A DNA stretch of 64,000 nt from Stromatinia cepivora (taxonomy: Eukaryota > Ascomycota > Leotiomycetes > Helotiales > Sclerotiniaceae): NCBI GenBank assembly GCA_014898415.1, contig RCTD01000031.1:1-64000 (forward strand). Reading direction: 5' to 3'. Position numbers and translations under genes: made by a program. Position 1 is the stretch's first letter, and every line of letters starts with the position of its first letter. The notes below the pieces were generated by a model. That model was given only the letters and a program-made list of their open reading frames with translations, had not been told where the DNA came from and ran no database searches. Below are positions 1-13,280 of this stretch, one piece after another.

Positions 1-3000
1 TTGATAATCTGTAATGGGATAATTGAAGATTTGATATTGTCGGCTTCTGTCCAATCAAAAACTAATATTACTTCTCGATTCTACAGTAATACAAGGAGAA
101 ATTCCTTTTTATATTTCCAAAGTATATTTTCGATATTTAACAATATTAAATGTTTTTATATCAATCGGAAACCTTTAGATTTAATATCGAAATATAATAT
201 CAAATATTTCGAAAAGGGATTTGATAATTAATATTTAGGGTGTTTTATATATTCCAATTTCAATCAATTAGGAATTACTTTTTGGGATTTCTTTATTGAT
301 ATATTTTGTTTTGTTTGAGGGTTTTATTTTGTTCTTCTTTTTTTTATATATATTATTAATCGAAACGAGAATTTTGGATTTAATATCGATTAGTTTCTTT
401 CAGGTATTGTTTTCTATTTTAAATTTTTTCAAATTGAAATGAATATTATTAATAATAAAGTATTCCTGAAATCCTTTTAGTTTCGAATCTTCAATATTAT
501 CAAATATATCTTCGATATCAAAGTTAAGGCTAATTCGAATAATATCTATACTGAATTCTATAGAATTTAAGATTATCTTAAAATTTGGAATACTAATCAA
601 GAGTTCTAGGAAATGATTTTTAACGAATTCTTCAAATTTCCTTTCACTTTTGATAATATCTAGGACTTTTGGAAGATTATTAATACAATCCTTAGGATTT
701 GCATTGTCTATTCTTTTTTTAGTTTTTCAAAATCAACCTTTATAACATTTGTTTTATATTTTAATTTAATTGCCCAATAACCAGCCCTATTAATATTATT
801 GTTATTAATAATCTATACAATCTATTTATCTCCTTTATATTCAAAATCGATCTTTTCTACAAACAAATATAACATTCTTAATAACAATAGATCTTTAATA
901 TTATTCAAAATGAAGATATCAACAACATTCTTAATTCCTCTAAAATTGATTTTCATATCTTCAATCAATCTATACAAAATGATAGCATTTTTATCAGGAG
1001 TGATCATTTTCGCCTTATATTTGTATATTATGAATCCCAATTCTTTTGCAACTTCTAGGTTTATTATATTGATTATCGATCCCGAATTGATAATATTATT
1101 AATTTTAATATTCTTACCCGTAAAGATTATAATGATAATAGATATATTATATATTTCTTTTGATTGATAATTAAAGAAGGTATTTAAATGATTAATAGTT
1201 GTTAAGATTGTTACAGTTTTTTCAATAGGAATTTCTGAATTTCTGAAAACTCTTTTTATTCTTCGATATCTATAATTGATACTTTCTTAAGAGTTTGTTT
1301 AAAAAGATCTAATATATATATAAAAATAGTTTCAATTATTATTAGGATTTCAACTTTGCAAATCCGTTTTAAGATTTCTATTAAGAATTCTATAGTATAA
1401 ATAGTAATTAATGCTTACTTCTTTATTCTTAAGGATCTAATATAAGAATTGGATATTCTATTCTCTTATATTATATCATTTTCATCGGATTCAAAAAGGC
1501 CTTCTCCTCCTTGAGATTTTTTTGCTTCATCTTCTTTGCTTTCGTTAATATCTATAGTTTCATCTTTATTAAAGAATTCTTTCTTTAGCCTCTCCTTTTC
1601 AATTTGATTCATTGTTCTGAACAATACCTTTCGAAAAGTGCTTGACGATTTTTGGGGTTTATTAATTTCATTTTATTCTATTAATTTAAACTTTTTAGAT
1701 GATCGGCTTTATAGCCTTGAAGCTTTTTTAGATTAAGTAATTATATTAACATTAATAATTTTCTCTCCTCAATAATTGATATTATTTACAAATATACCCT
1801 TTACGATTTCGATATTAGAGATTCCGAAATTCAGCGAGTTATCCTTAGTATTGGGTTTCTCCAATCGTTTCTTTTATTGATCAAACCTATAAGTTTTTAT
1901 ATATATTTCAACCTAATAACTCTTTAAAGAATCCTTTTACCTAAAGATTAAAAAAGGATTGGGATATCCTTTAAAACCAAATATGAAAACTCTGTATTCA
2001 TTATAATAATATAATTCAATATTAATATCATTGATCTTTTTAGAGTAATTTTGTTTCATAATATAATCATCATTATAAAAAAATCTTCCAAAACAATAAT
2101 AACAAAAATAATCCTTTTTGTAAGCTCTATTCATATTAAAAAAAATTCCCTTCTGTTTATCCTAAATGGGATAATCATTGTATCTTGTATTATCTCCTCA
2201 ATAAATAATTTGACATTGTAATAACGAGAAGAATAATTTCGAGTCCTTTGTATCTTTGATTCTCACCCTTAAATGATTTATACTGAATTTATCCAAAAGG
2301 TTAGTAATTTCATTTATAGTGTCCTCTATCTCCCATCCTTAAGAATAAAGCTTTGTACTGATATCAAAGACAAATAGGGTTTTTATATATTCATATATAG
2401 CCTAGGAAATAGTAGTTTGATGAAACTTAAATCTTTTGTAAATTCGGACGACAGAATCCTTAGAAAAGTATTATTTGTAGATTTCGTTTATTATTCTTTT
2501 GAAGTTTATAAAAGCAGAATTATCGAGGTCAATTTTAAGTTATCTAGCAATCTTCTTTCCTATTTGGACATATAGACCACACAGGAATATCCTTTTAGTT
2601 TCGAATTTGGTGATTATATAATTATCAATGAATTGAATAGCCGAAAATACGAACTTGACAATATAATCCTTTATCATTGTTGGATTTATATTATAATCCT
2701 CTTTATTCTTATTATATTAATTATCAATAAATTGATCAAAAAAGTTTCGGGTACTTATCATTTACTGAATATTGTAATTGCAAAAATATCGGAATAATAT
2801 TGATTTCAATCTTCCTTTTTAATTATATCTAATAAAATTGTATTCCAATATAAATTTGATTTGGATAATAATAATATAATTGCAATACTAAAGAAATTGA
2901 GTTTGTATTTCCTTATCAAATATACCACAATCAATTTACAAGGCATCCCAAATTATAAGAAAGTCAAATATATCGATCCCATTGAAAATGGGGGCAACAG

Positions 3001-4250
3001 CACTCTTAGTATACAATATAATAAAGAACATACATACATAATCCTTAATACGAATAATAAATGGAATTTTTGATGGGTTTTATTGTTGTTGATTTATTTC
3101 TTTTTCTTTTTTGGTTTTCTTTATTTTTTCTTCTTTTTTAATAGGATTTCTATTACCATCAATAAAGAATTCTTCGATGAATTCAAAAGAATCAATAATT
3201 GAAGCAACAGTATTATTCTCTGATCTTTAAAAAGTATTTTGCAAGAGATTCAATCTTGTAAATAAATCAAAGTTATCCATTATATTATTATAATTTAATT
3301 GAAAAGTATCTGATTCATTAGAATCTGATTCAATATTTGATTTTCGATAACTTTCAATATTCATAATTTTCCCTTGATAAATTTCCAAAAGAAAAAGAAA
3401 GATATATATAATCCTTCCCAAGGTTTTCCTTTTTTTAAAGGAATATATAAATTTCAAACCCCTTAACTAAAAGTTTTTTAAAATATATCTTAAATTTTTG
3501 ATTATCGATATCAAGGATAATAATTTAGTATACTATACTCAATCCTTTTTATTACTCCAATATACATTTAGACATTCAAATAGCTCTAAAAATATATAAG
3601 GCATTCAAGATCCTTCAATATAATTGATCGCATTTAATTAAGATCATCCTCAGGATTAAAATTTTCTTATTCACAGAAATAAATAATTTATTTATAAATA
3701 AGGACTCTATTATATTTGAAGTTTTAATATATTCTTAATATTACTAACTATATCCCCAAATAGGACCTTCATTGATATATTCCTTTTAAAGTAAAGAGTA
3801 GAATAATGATTTTGCTGAAAAATGATTCGTCTTCGATATAATGGATAAACATAAATAAAGGAGCTTCGATAATCAAAACTTTCTCACTTAGAACTTAACA
3901 ATCCCACATTTTTGAAAAGATTATCCTTTCAGAATCAATTCTATCTCCCCATCTATAAACTGTTAATTCTACTTTCTTTTCAATTATAATTTCCTCGCAG
4001 ATATATTTGTATAATATAAACCATACAATTCGAATCCCTGTATAAGTTATCATTATGAAAAAGGTAAATCGAAATATATACATCCCGATAGTACACTACA
4101 AGAGAAAATAGGAATTGGAATTGATCAGATTACATTATAAAAACTTCAAATAATAAAACTAATAGATTTAGATAATGATTTGGATTATATATAAATGAAA
4201 TACAGAAAGATTAATGGAAAAACGATTGATTTCTTTTAAGGAAAGAGGAG
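1..4250 (-). mobile_element. RIP-degraded Ty3/Gypsy-type retroelement fragment
   Basis: Read on the minus strand, positions about 1170-800 give a retropepsin-like stretch: an N-S-G-S-I-I-N core (D-S-G with the catalytic Asp turned to Asn by a G-to-A change), then a VAKELGF-type helix and a segment ending in FEYKGDK. That is the layout of the aspartic protease ahead of reverse transcriptase in fungal Ty3/Gypsy pol. Further upstream on the same strand, 2134-1937 holds a C-Y-Y-C cluster followed by charged residues, possibly a worn CCHC knuckle of gag. All frames carry many TAA/TAG codons. The reverse transcriptase would lie at low coordinates and outside the window. No bounding LTR pair is visible, so both ends are approximate. 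Confidence 0.55.
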
Positions 4251-4330
4251 CAGAGCCCTCTCTTATATTTAACTACGAAGAGTCATATGACCATATGACT
4301 ACGAACTAGCTACGTGTTAGGCCTTGATAT
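4231..4330 (-). other. GC-richer block, possible LTR/promoter remnant with palindrome
   Basis: Inside very AT-rich sequence this block keeps a higher GC content and contains an inverted repeat (AGTCATATG, 2-bp centre, CATATGACT) at 4281-4300. On the minus strand a TATA-like TTAAATATAAGAG precedes a CT-rich tract. It lies just upstream (minus strand) of the Gypsy remnant, so it could be part of that element's 5' LTR. No second copy is present in the window to prove it. Confidence 0.25.
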
Positions 4331-5500
4331 CCCAACTTTCTCATAATATATATACTAAAAAGATAATAAACTCTTTCAATCCATCCTATCTAACTTTTAT
4401 AGCTCTACCACGATCATATACACTAATACTCATTATCCTCTTCATAATCCTCCCTAAATCAATTATAAAGTTCTTTTTATCCCAATTATATATATTCTTG
4501 AATAATATATTATATGTTGTAATTACTTTTATCAACTAAATAAAAAAAAAAAATTATTAATATAACTCTTTTAAATAATAAAATTCAATAATAATACAAA
4601 ATAATTCAAACCAAATCATAAAAATACTCAAATACAACAACATTATCAACTTTTATATACAAATTATCAATATATCAAAGATACCAACTTTGAAAATATA
4701 TTTTATACCTTTTCACGAAATTTACTATCCAATTCTTCCCTAGAAAATAATCTATAATCTCTTCCACAAGATTTTTGATTATACAACTTGCAAAAGATAT
4801 AAATCTTTATATCAATTTATTAATTTGATCAATTAAAACCTTTTCTTACTTTTTTAAAAAAGATTGATGAATTTCAATATATACAATACTATAGAAAATA
4901 GTTTTATTTTTATAATGTCAAAAGAATATTGAACAATTGATTTTGAAGAAATTTGCTATTTAAGTATATTTAGAATACTCTTCCCCTTTAATTTGAGCTA
5001 ATACAAATTCTATACAAATCTCTAAAAGTATATTGTCACTATATCCATCCATAATGGTTGATATTTTATAAAATTAAAAATGCATGCAAAATGTGGGGTC
5101 GTGCACGATATAGGGAAATCGGTTAATATTAATATTATTAGATTAAAAATAATACTAAAATCTTAAAGAAATTCTAATAAATATAAATTATAAAGTTTAT
5201 ATTATATTCATTGAAATTTTATTATAATACTAATAATATTAATTAAATTTAAATTCAGTTTTATAAAATCTATATATCTTAAGATTTTTCAATTTTATAT
5301 TTAATTCCTTATTTTATTCAATTCTTAATTCATTTCTTAATTCATTTTTTAATTCAATTCAATTTTATATTTAAATTTTTATAATAATACTAATAATACT
5401 AATAATACTAATAATACTAATAATACTAATAATACTAATAAATTAAAATCGGAATTAGATTTTTGATATTTTACCAAAGGTTATATTAATTCCTTATCAA
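4331..5500. other. AT-rich stretch without recognisable genes
   Basis: No coding signal or transposon motif recognised on either strand. A small GC-richer patch sits at about 5080-5125. The rest is near-pure A/T with homopolymers, consistent with old RIP-degraded repeat DNA. Confidence 0.5.
5383..5436. repeat. 9-bp microsatellite (AATAATACT)x6
   Basis: Six consecutive perfect copies of AATAATACT, flanked by imperfect related sequence. Confidence 0.9.
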
Positions 5501-5504
5501 AATC

Positions 5505-6020
5505 TACGATTTTAAAATTAGTATAGATCAATCAATTCGAAAGATAATTTAATTCTGATTCAATATTCGAAATTCAAAATGACCCTAAATGATATATATA
5601 ATATATAGAAAATCCTTTAATATAAAATTTTAAATAGATTTCAAGAAATGTCAGAAATAATTCGAATTGAGAATAACGTTGTTAGAAATAATCCTAATCA
5701 GGAAAGACAGTATAATGATTAGCAATATCAATATTATTCTATATTTTCGAATTATCAAAACATCAATTGTTTTTCTATTAGAACTTCAATTATTAAAACT
5801 AATATAGATCGATCAATTCAAAAGATAATTTAATTCTGATTAAAAATTCGAAATCCTAATTCAAAATGATTCTAAATAATATATATAATATAAAGAAAAT
5901 CTTTTATAATAAAGTTTTAATAGGATTTTAAGAAATGTCAGAAATAACTTTAATTGGGAATAGCGTTGTCAGAAATAATCCTAATCGGGAAAGGCGGTGA
6001 ATCAATCAGTAATATCAATA
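5505..6020. repeat. Direct duplication of a unit of about 230 bp
   Basis: The stretch from about 5505 to 5735 recurs at about 5788-6020. Both copies run through 'AAAGATAATTTAATTCTGAT', a TATATATAATATA tract, 'AAGAAATGTCAGAAATAA' and 'AGAAATAATCCTAATC'. The copies differ mostly by C/T and G/A changes, so they diverged under RIP. The right end carries the motif that starts the units of the downstream array. Confidence 0.75.
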
Positions 6021-6399
6021 TTTACTATATTACTAGCTTTATTAGATTTATTAGCTTTTATAGCTTTCTAATAGTAATAAAAATAATATCATTCGATTCG
6101 TTGAATCAAGACGAATCGAATGATATCATAAAAATCGAAAATAATTTTTCTACTCTAGGCTAAATCTTACCCTATATTCACTCTTCATGTATTGTATTAT
6201 GATTATGATATAGTATTTGATAATGCAATAAGAAATATAGTATTATAATATAAACTTGAATTGATAATAACTTCATTTATGATTTTTTATTAATAATATT
6301 ATATTTAGTAAGATAATCAAATATAATATTATTTATATAAATATATAAATATAGAGTATTGGGTTTTTTTTTTTTTATTAAATGTTAAATATTTTCTTT

Positions 6400-7229
6400 G
6401 GGATTCGAAGATTTATTATTTGAAAGAACCGAATTGGGAAAGTGGATTAATTAATTCTATAAGACTTTTTAGAGTTAATTTTAAATGATTATAATTCTAT
6501 TTATGATTTTTCTTTAGGTATATTATATAATATAATATTAGTTATAAGTATTTAGATATAAATTATTATATTTTCGTTATTTTAATAATTGTTAAATATC
6601 TATTGTAGATGATGGGATGTTAAAGAATGAAATAATCGTAATTGGGAAAGGTAATGAGTTATTAGTAATATCAAAACTTTTTAGGGTTAATTTGAATAAA
6701 TTATAATTTCATTTATGATTTTTTGTTGATTATAAAATCAATATTGATATTATATTTGAATATTTGTATATAAGTGATTGAGTTTTTATTATTTTATTAG
6801 AAATCAAAAGTGTTATTTGGTAATAAGATATTGATATTCGAAATAATCCTAATTAGGAAGTATAGATCGATTTGTTAATAGAATCGAATATCTTAGGGTT
6901 AATTTGAATGAATTACAATTTTGTTTAGGATTTTTTCTTGATTATATTATAGAATATAATATTAATTATAAATATCTAGATAAAGATTATTAGGTTTTTA
7001 TATTTTTATTAAATGTGGAATATTGATTTTGGATAGTGAAATGTTGATATTAGAAATAATCTTAATTGGGGAAGAGGGTCAATTGATTTTTATTATTTTT
7101 TGGAATTAATTTGAATCAATTATAATTTTATTTATAATTATTTTTTCATTGTATAATTAAATATAGTATTAATTATAATTAAATATATATAGATTATTAT
7201 ATTTCTATTATTTTATTAAATATCAAATA
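6400..7229. repeat. Tandem array, period about 210 bp (left part)
   Basis: Degenerate units share a core of 'GAAATAATCNTAATTGGGAAAG' type followed by TTAGGGTTAATTTGAATNAATTATAATT and an AT-rich tail. The core lies at about 6422, 6629, 6840 and 7053, spacings of 207, 211 and 213 bp. The next unit is cut by the Copia-A1 insertion and resumes at 13019 with the phase preserved. No coding potential is visible; it is a minisatellite-like or subterminal-type repeat. Confidence 0.75.
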
Positions 7230-7395
7230 TTTTGGAAATGAGGCCATCATAGGATTAGAATTGAGGTCACGTGATCACAATGGTGCACAGACCATATTTT
7301 GGAATAACCTCAATTCTATTCCTACTAGAATAATAGATCCTTAATTCAACCTATATAATCAACAATACTACTATTTCCTACACCAAAAGTTAATA
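7230..7395 (+). repeat. Copia-A1 5' LTR
   Basis: Begins at the worn TG of TTTTGGAAATGAGG and ends at CACCAAAAGTTAATA. It matches the 3' LTR at 12847-13013 and the two LTRs of the minus-strand copy, with mostly transition differences. A 'GATTATAAGATTTG' sequence directly after it is the probable primer-binding region. Confidence 0.9.
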
Positions 7396-9858
7396 GATTA
7401 TAAGATTTGATTATATAATAATAACTAGAAAACAAAACAAATCGAAAAAGAATTAATATAACTAATAAAAATGAAATAAAATGGAAATCAGAATTTTTAT
7501 ATAATATTACCAAAACAGAATTGAAATACAATAACATAGTTTATAACTTACAATATTACAAACCAAAACAGAAAACAATCTGTTTAATATCGATATAGAA
7601 TTATAACAAAAGCGAAAAACAAGTTTGTATAATTATAAGAAAATATATTACAATACAATTTTACAAATTTTCTTATTGTTTTATTTTTACATTTCTTTAT
7701 TATCCCGAATTTATTTATTATATATTTTTTAAAATTGTTTTAAAAACTTGAAGATTATCTTCGATATCCATCAAACAATAAGAAACCTTTATAATATCAA
7801 AATCAAACAATTCTTCGAAATTTGATTAAAACAATTATAAATAATAATTCAAACAAATGAAGATACAATTAAGAAAGAAAGAATGGTTTTATACAATTAA
7901 TTAAATATTAAACGAATATGTGTAGATTGTAGGGCCCAATATAGTATCTATTTATAAGATCAATAGTTGTGTATATTATAATATCGAATTGAAATCGAAA
8001 TACTTAAAGAATAAAGCAAATGTATTATTATATATTTGTATAACATTTAATAATAATGATAAAGCCTTTATTGATGAATATTCAATAATATATATACTCT
8101 GGAGATATTTTAAATCGAAATATACCAGAATCAATGTAGTTATAATCAATATATATATAATAATAATCCAAAACTTCAAATTTCAATCTAATATCTATTT
8201 CGATATAATTATTATCAAAGTTTAAAACAAATTAAAAAAGTATAAAAGGAAATTAGAGATTACAAACGAAAATTATCGATTAGTATATCAAGATATTATT
8301 TTATTCTTGATTTTAATATATAATCTTCTAATGGATTATCAAAAAGTAATGAATATATTGAATATCCAAATCAACTCTAATATCAACAATAAAATCAAAT
8401 ATTTATAAATTAAGGAACTTTGTTTTAAGAATAAATCAAAACAAGTATAAATTGTAAAAAAATCTAAATACACTTTTTGATATCAAAAATCAGATTTCAA
8501 GATCCTAAACAATATTTATGATTTATATCAAAAAGAAAATCATTATATATAAGATTGTCTGTATTTAATATAAATCAACAAACTCCTTTGTAATTACTTT
8601 TATTATCAAAAAAGAAGAGGATTATCAAATCCAAAGAAGATTTATTTCAATAAAAAAGATCAAATATACTTTATTAATAATATTTCTGAATCAGATTTCG
8701 ATATTGAGGATATAATAAAGAAAGATTACAATTTGATAAAGGAAATTATTAATAAAGCTTCTTTTAATAAATGATATATCGATATAGATATTTTTTTATA
8801 TATATTTAACTAATCTTTATTATTCAGATCAATAGATTCTATTATTAAACGAAGAATAAAAATTGATAAAGGAATAATATATTATCGTTATTAGGGTTTA
8901 GTAAATATAGTATACAAAGATAATTCTAAAATGTTATTTTCAAATATATTATATATATTAAAACTAGAAGTAAATTTGCTATCAGAAAAAAGAATCTGTG
9001 AAATAAAACTACAAAAGGAATTCAATTCTCATTATATATATTTCAAGAAGAACAATAAGAAAGTTATTCATATTAGAATACAAAATAGAATATATATGGT
9101 TTTATATATAATTAAAGAATACAAGGATATAATTCTTTGTTCGAGTATATATCAAAATAATTAGGAAAAAGGCTTTTCTTCAAAGATAATCGATAGTATC
9201 AAAGATATCGATAACGAATTAATATTCAAGGAGAAAAAGAGATACTTATTATAGTATCGAAGATTCAATCATCTAGGTTTAGATAAGATTAAGAATCTAT
9301 ATAAGATATTCAATATAACTAAACCAATAAAGATCCCAATTGAATTAGATATCTGTGAAGTGTATATATTTACCAAAATGATCAATTATATTCCAAAATA
9401 ATTGAATCCGTATAAATCAAAAAGATTCAAATTTATATATTTCGATATTATAGGATCATTTCCAAAATCGATTCAAGGGAATTATTATTTCATATTGATT
9501 ATCGATAATTATATAAAAGTAAATTGAATTATATTATTTAAACAAAAAGATAATACAATTCAAACATTGAAAACTTGGAAAAAGAAAATAAAATTAATCA
9601 CTAGAGAAAAGATTATTACAGTTAGGATTGATAATACATCGAAACTTTTATAAGTTATTTGTGAATAATTATCAGGTATACAATCCGAAATTATAATAAT
9701 TGTCTTTTTATATCAAAACAGATTTGTAGAATAGAATATAAGGATTGTAAAAGTAGATATAAAAATAATACTAAAAAAAAATTGGATTATTATTAGAGTT
9801 TTGGGATGAAATTGTAGAGTACGATATTTATATCAGAAATTGTACTAATATTGGTCCT

Positions 9859-10140
9859 TGTGACGCACAAGAGCCGTAGTAGAGCTGAATAAACAGGGTG
9901 AATTATGTTCTTTAGAATCTACAACTGAAGAACTATGGCTCGTAAAGAGCGACTAGATATATATACACAAATACCCATTTGTAAGCTGCGGGGCTGTGCG
10001 CATGCGTTATTAGGGTCATTATTCTACCATACTAAATCGTATGAATCGTAACGCATGTGCACGGACGATCAGCTCATTAATTGATATGGGAGATAAGAGG
10101 TATCACGTGGTTAGCCTCCTGTGGTTCACGATTCGTGACA
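9859..10140 (-). mobile_element. Solo LTR of the Gypsy family, inserted in Copia-A1
   Basis: A 282-bp block beginning TGTGACGCACAAGAGCC and ending GATTCGTGACA is the reverse complement of the Gypsy LTRs at 36384, 44834, 46021 and 56659. It is flanked by a 5-bp duplication GTCCT (9854-9858 and 10141-10145) and splits the Copia-A1 integrase region. It keeps much higher GC, with CpG and CpA sites intact, than the surrounding DNA and than the LTRs of the complete Gypsy copies. A solo LTR arises by recombination between the two LTRs of a full element. Confidence 0.93.
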
Positions 10141-11360
10141 GTCCTAATATGAATAAAATAAATCGATGCTTTACAAAAGCTTTTATAAATATAATACCAG
10201 ATATAGAAATATACAAAATCTAAAAAAACAAATATTATATTTATATTAATTTCAAGATTATTTCGAAAGGGCAAAGATATGACAAGTTGTGGGATATTTC
10301 GAAAGTCGGTATATTTTTAGGATACTCAAAAGTTATAAACAAATATATCAAAATGTATTCTTTAAAATTAGATTATACATTTTGATTAAATAAAGTAATC
10401 ATAAATGAATCTTATTGAAAAAGAGATTTGGATTTTAAATTAAGAAATTATGAATTAGGTTTATAAAGAACAAAGAATATAAAGCCAAATTGAAAACCTT
10501 ATAGTAAACCAATAACAAACAAAGCATCTTTTTTATCCTTAATATTTTCTTTATTTTCAATATCAAATATGATATTTATATTACTTTCATTTTAAATATT
10601 CTCTTTAATAGATATTATATTGAATTTAGTAATTATATTAAACACCCCAATTATCGAATTGAAATCAGATAAATTAAATATATTAATATTAATATATAAT
10701 AAAAATAAAGATAACAATATTCAGAAAACAAATCAAGAATCTTTTTCCAAGGATATTTCAGATATCGAATCCATTATTCCAGAAATTTCAATCTAAGAAT
10801 CAATTTCTATAGATTCTGAATCTATACCGAAAACAAAATTTAAGATTATCTTAAATTTTATTGATAAATCCATTTCAATAGAATCAAAAAACAAAATAAA
10901 TCTATAATCATTTGAAATCGAACAAAAGGATACAATGGACTTTGAAGATAAACCTTTAAAATATTTAATATAAAAACAGAAAAAAGATATAGAATAAAAT
11001 TCTAAAAAAGAATAGAAAAATAAGATTATAAGGGTATTGATTATAATATCTATATAAATCAAAACTCAAGAAAGTATAGAATATATTATAATTATAATCC
11101 CAATTATTTATAAAATGAACCTTTATATCAAAAATAAAATCGTTTCAGATTTTATAATTTCATTAATAAATACAAATAATACAAAAGATATAATATATCC
11201 AGTCGAAAAAATTCTAGAAATTAAAATATCAAGAATTTATAAAAAAACAATATCGAATCAAGAATATTTTGAAAAATAAAAGAAAATTATCTAAAAGGAA
11301 ATTATATCTTTGATTCAAAATAATACTTAAAAAGAATATATATTTTTTAAAAAAAGTAAT

Positions 11361-11702
11361 TTGGTTTCGACAAAATGGGTATTTATAATTAAGATAAAGG
11401 ATAACAAGATAGAACGATTCAAGACAAGATTAATAATTCGAGGGTTCAATCAGGTATTAGAAAAAGATTATAACGAAATATTTGTATTAATAATAAGGCT
11501 AGATATACTTAGATTATTTCTAGTTATTATTACAAAAGAAAATTTGGAATATTCATATTTCAATATCAAAAACGCTTTTACTGAATCACATTTGAAGAAA
11601 GAAATCTATTTCGAATCATTTCAAGGTATTAAAATCGAAAAGGGATATGTATTACGAATTCTACGAAATCTATATAATTTAAAGCAAACTGAAAGGGATT
11701 GA
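11361..11702 (+). pseudogene. Copia-A1 reverse transcriptase N-terminal open fragment
   Basis: A 113-residue open stretch with the RVT_2 (Copia) hallmarks: KWVF-x-IKIK near the start, RFKTRLIIRGFNQ, DYNEIF, and the YSYFNIKNAFTESHLKKEI segment where the Asp of the family's 'D-V-x-x-A-F' motif is an Asn. Downstream, after stop codons, the catalytic Y-I-D-D box is at 11805-11816. It copies element RNA into DNA when intact; here it is broken by RIP-type stops and is a relic. Confidence 0.85.
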
Positions 11703-12846
11703 AGTTTATTATTGAAGAAAGAGTTTTTAAATATAGGCTTTATATAAAGTTTGGTAGATCTATATTTGTATATATCTAAAGACTATGATATAATATTATT
11801 GGTATATATCGATGATATTGTTATTGTATTGTATATATCATTGCAAATCATTTGATTCGATGAAAAATTATCAGTTTGTTTTAATACCAAGAATCTAGGG
11901 GAAATTAGTAAGATCCTAAATATTAAGATCATTTGTAATAGAAAAGTATATATATTAATTATAGATTAAAAAGAATATTTCGATGTTATATTAACTAAAT
12001 ATAATATTATATATAAACAATATCAAATTAAGAAATTATTAATAATGGATTATATTTATTTCTGGTCAATAATCGATGATAATGAATTGGCAAATGTAAA
12101 TGAATATTAATAATGAATAGGAAATGTAATTTATTCAATAGTATATATTCGATCAAATATAGTATTCTCAATTAAAAGATTTTCATAATTTATAACAAAA
12201 CCAACAAAACATTATATTATAGTTTTGAAGAATTTGATATAATATCTATAATCAATAATTAAACAGAAACTATAGTTTAGATTAAAAGGAATATAATTTG
12301 ATATTTGCAAAAAATATAATATACTTGATAATATAATAAAGGTATATATAGATATAAATTGAATTAATGACAAATATAACCAGAAAAGTGTTTCAAAAGG
12401 AATTGTAATATTCTATAAAGGTTTTATATTATAGATTAATAAGAAATAAATATTTATAGTTATCCTTAATACAGAATTAGAATATATTGTGATCACAATG
12501 TTTATTAAATAAAGGAAATGAATTGTATAAATGCTTAAAGATTTATTCAAATCAAGTTATATTGGAAAGAACGGAGATATAGTTTAAATATTTAATGATA
12601 ATCAAGATATTTTAGTTTTAATTAAGAATCTATATTTGTATAAATGATCTAAATATATAGATATCAATTATCATTTTATCAAAAATTTGATAGAAAAGAA
12701 GAAAATCGTTATTAGTTATATTAATATATATAATATAATTATTGATGGAATAACGAAGTCTTATGTAAAAATTGTTTTCGAAAGATTCAAGAAAATGTTA
12801 GGATTAGTAGTTTAGGAGGATCGAATAGGATATCTTCAATAAAGGA

Positions 12847-13013
12847 GTATTGGAAATGAGGTTATTATAGAATTAGAATTGAGATTATGTGATTACAATA
12901 GTATATAGACTATATTTGAAAATAATTTCAATTCTATTTCTACTAGAATAATAGATCTTTAGTTCAATCTACATAGTCAACAATACTACTACTTCCTGCA
13001 CCAAAAGTTAACA
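12847..13013 (+). repeat. Copia-A1 3' LTR
   Basis: Starts TATTGGAAATGAGG and ends CACCAAAAGTTAACA, followed by the AAATA duplication. It pairs with the 5' LTR at 7230-7395. Confidence 0.9.
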
Positions 13014-13018
13014 AAATA

Positions 13019-13280
13019 AGTATTTTGGATAATATGATATTAATAAATGAAATAATCCTAATCGAGCAAGGTAATGATTAATTGGCAATATTTGATTTTT
13101 TATCAAATCAGAATATATAATATTATGAATTCTATCTTTGATTGATTATAATTCTTATTATAATATTTTAATAAGGAAATGAATATTTATACTGTATTTA
13201 TTGAATCAAGACGAATCGAATAAATCCAAAAATTCTCAAAACTATTTTCTGATCCTCACTCTATATTCACCCTTCATTTA
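13019..13280. repeat. Tandem array continued, and right boundary repeat
   Basis: The 210-bp unit core reappears at about 13049 in the phase expected if Copia-A1 is removed. At 13200-13276 the sequence 'TTGAATCAAGACGAATCGAA' and the following 'CTATATTCACCCTTCAT' match 6101-6195, on the other side of the array. The array is therefore bracketed by direct copies of a boundary sequence. Confidence 0.65.

Larger units (their letters stand above)
7230..13013 (+). mobile_element. Full-length Ty1/Copia LTR retrotransposon, Copia-A copy 1 (RIP-inactivated)
   Basis: Element with 166-bp LTRs at 7230-7395 and 12847-13013, flanked by the 5-bp duplication AAATA (7225-7229 and 13014-13018). Without the 287 bp added by the nested solo LTR it is about 5.5 kb, the usual Copia size and equal to copy 2 on the minus strand at 46292-51772. 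Domain order on the plus strand is gag (about 7980-8520), aspartic protease (about 8767), integrase (about 9240-10450), reverse transcriptase (11361-12100) and RNase H (to about 12800), the Ty1/Copia order. Stop codons interrupt all domains; the reverse transcriptase catalytic Y-I-D-D survives at 11805-11816. Confidence 0.92.

Noticed and set aside
5383..5442. Possible CRISPR-like or phage repeat
   Set aside because: It is a simple 9-bp microsatellite with no spacers, in a eukaryotic genome.
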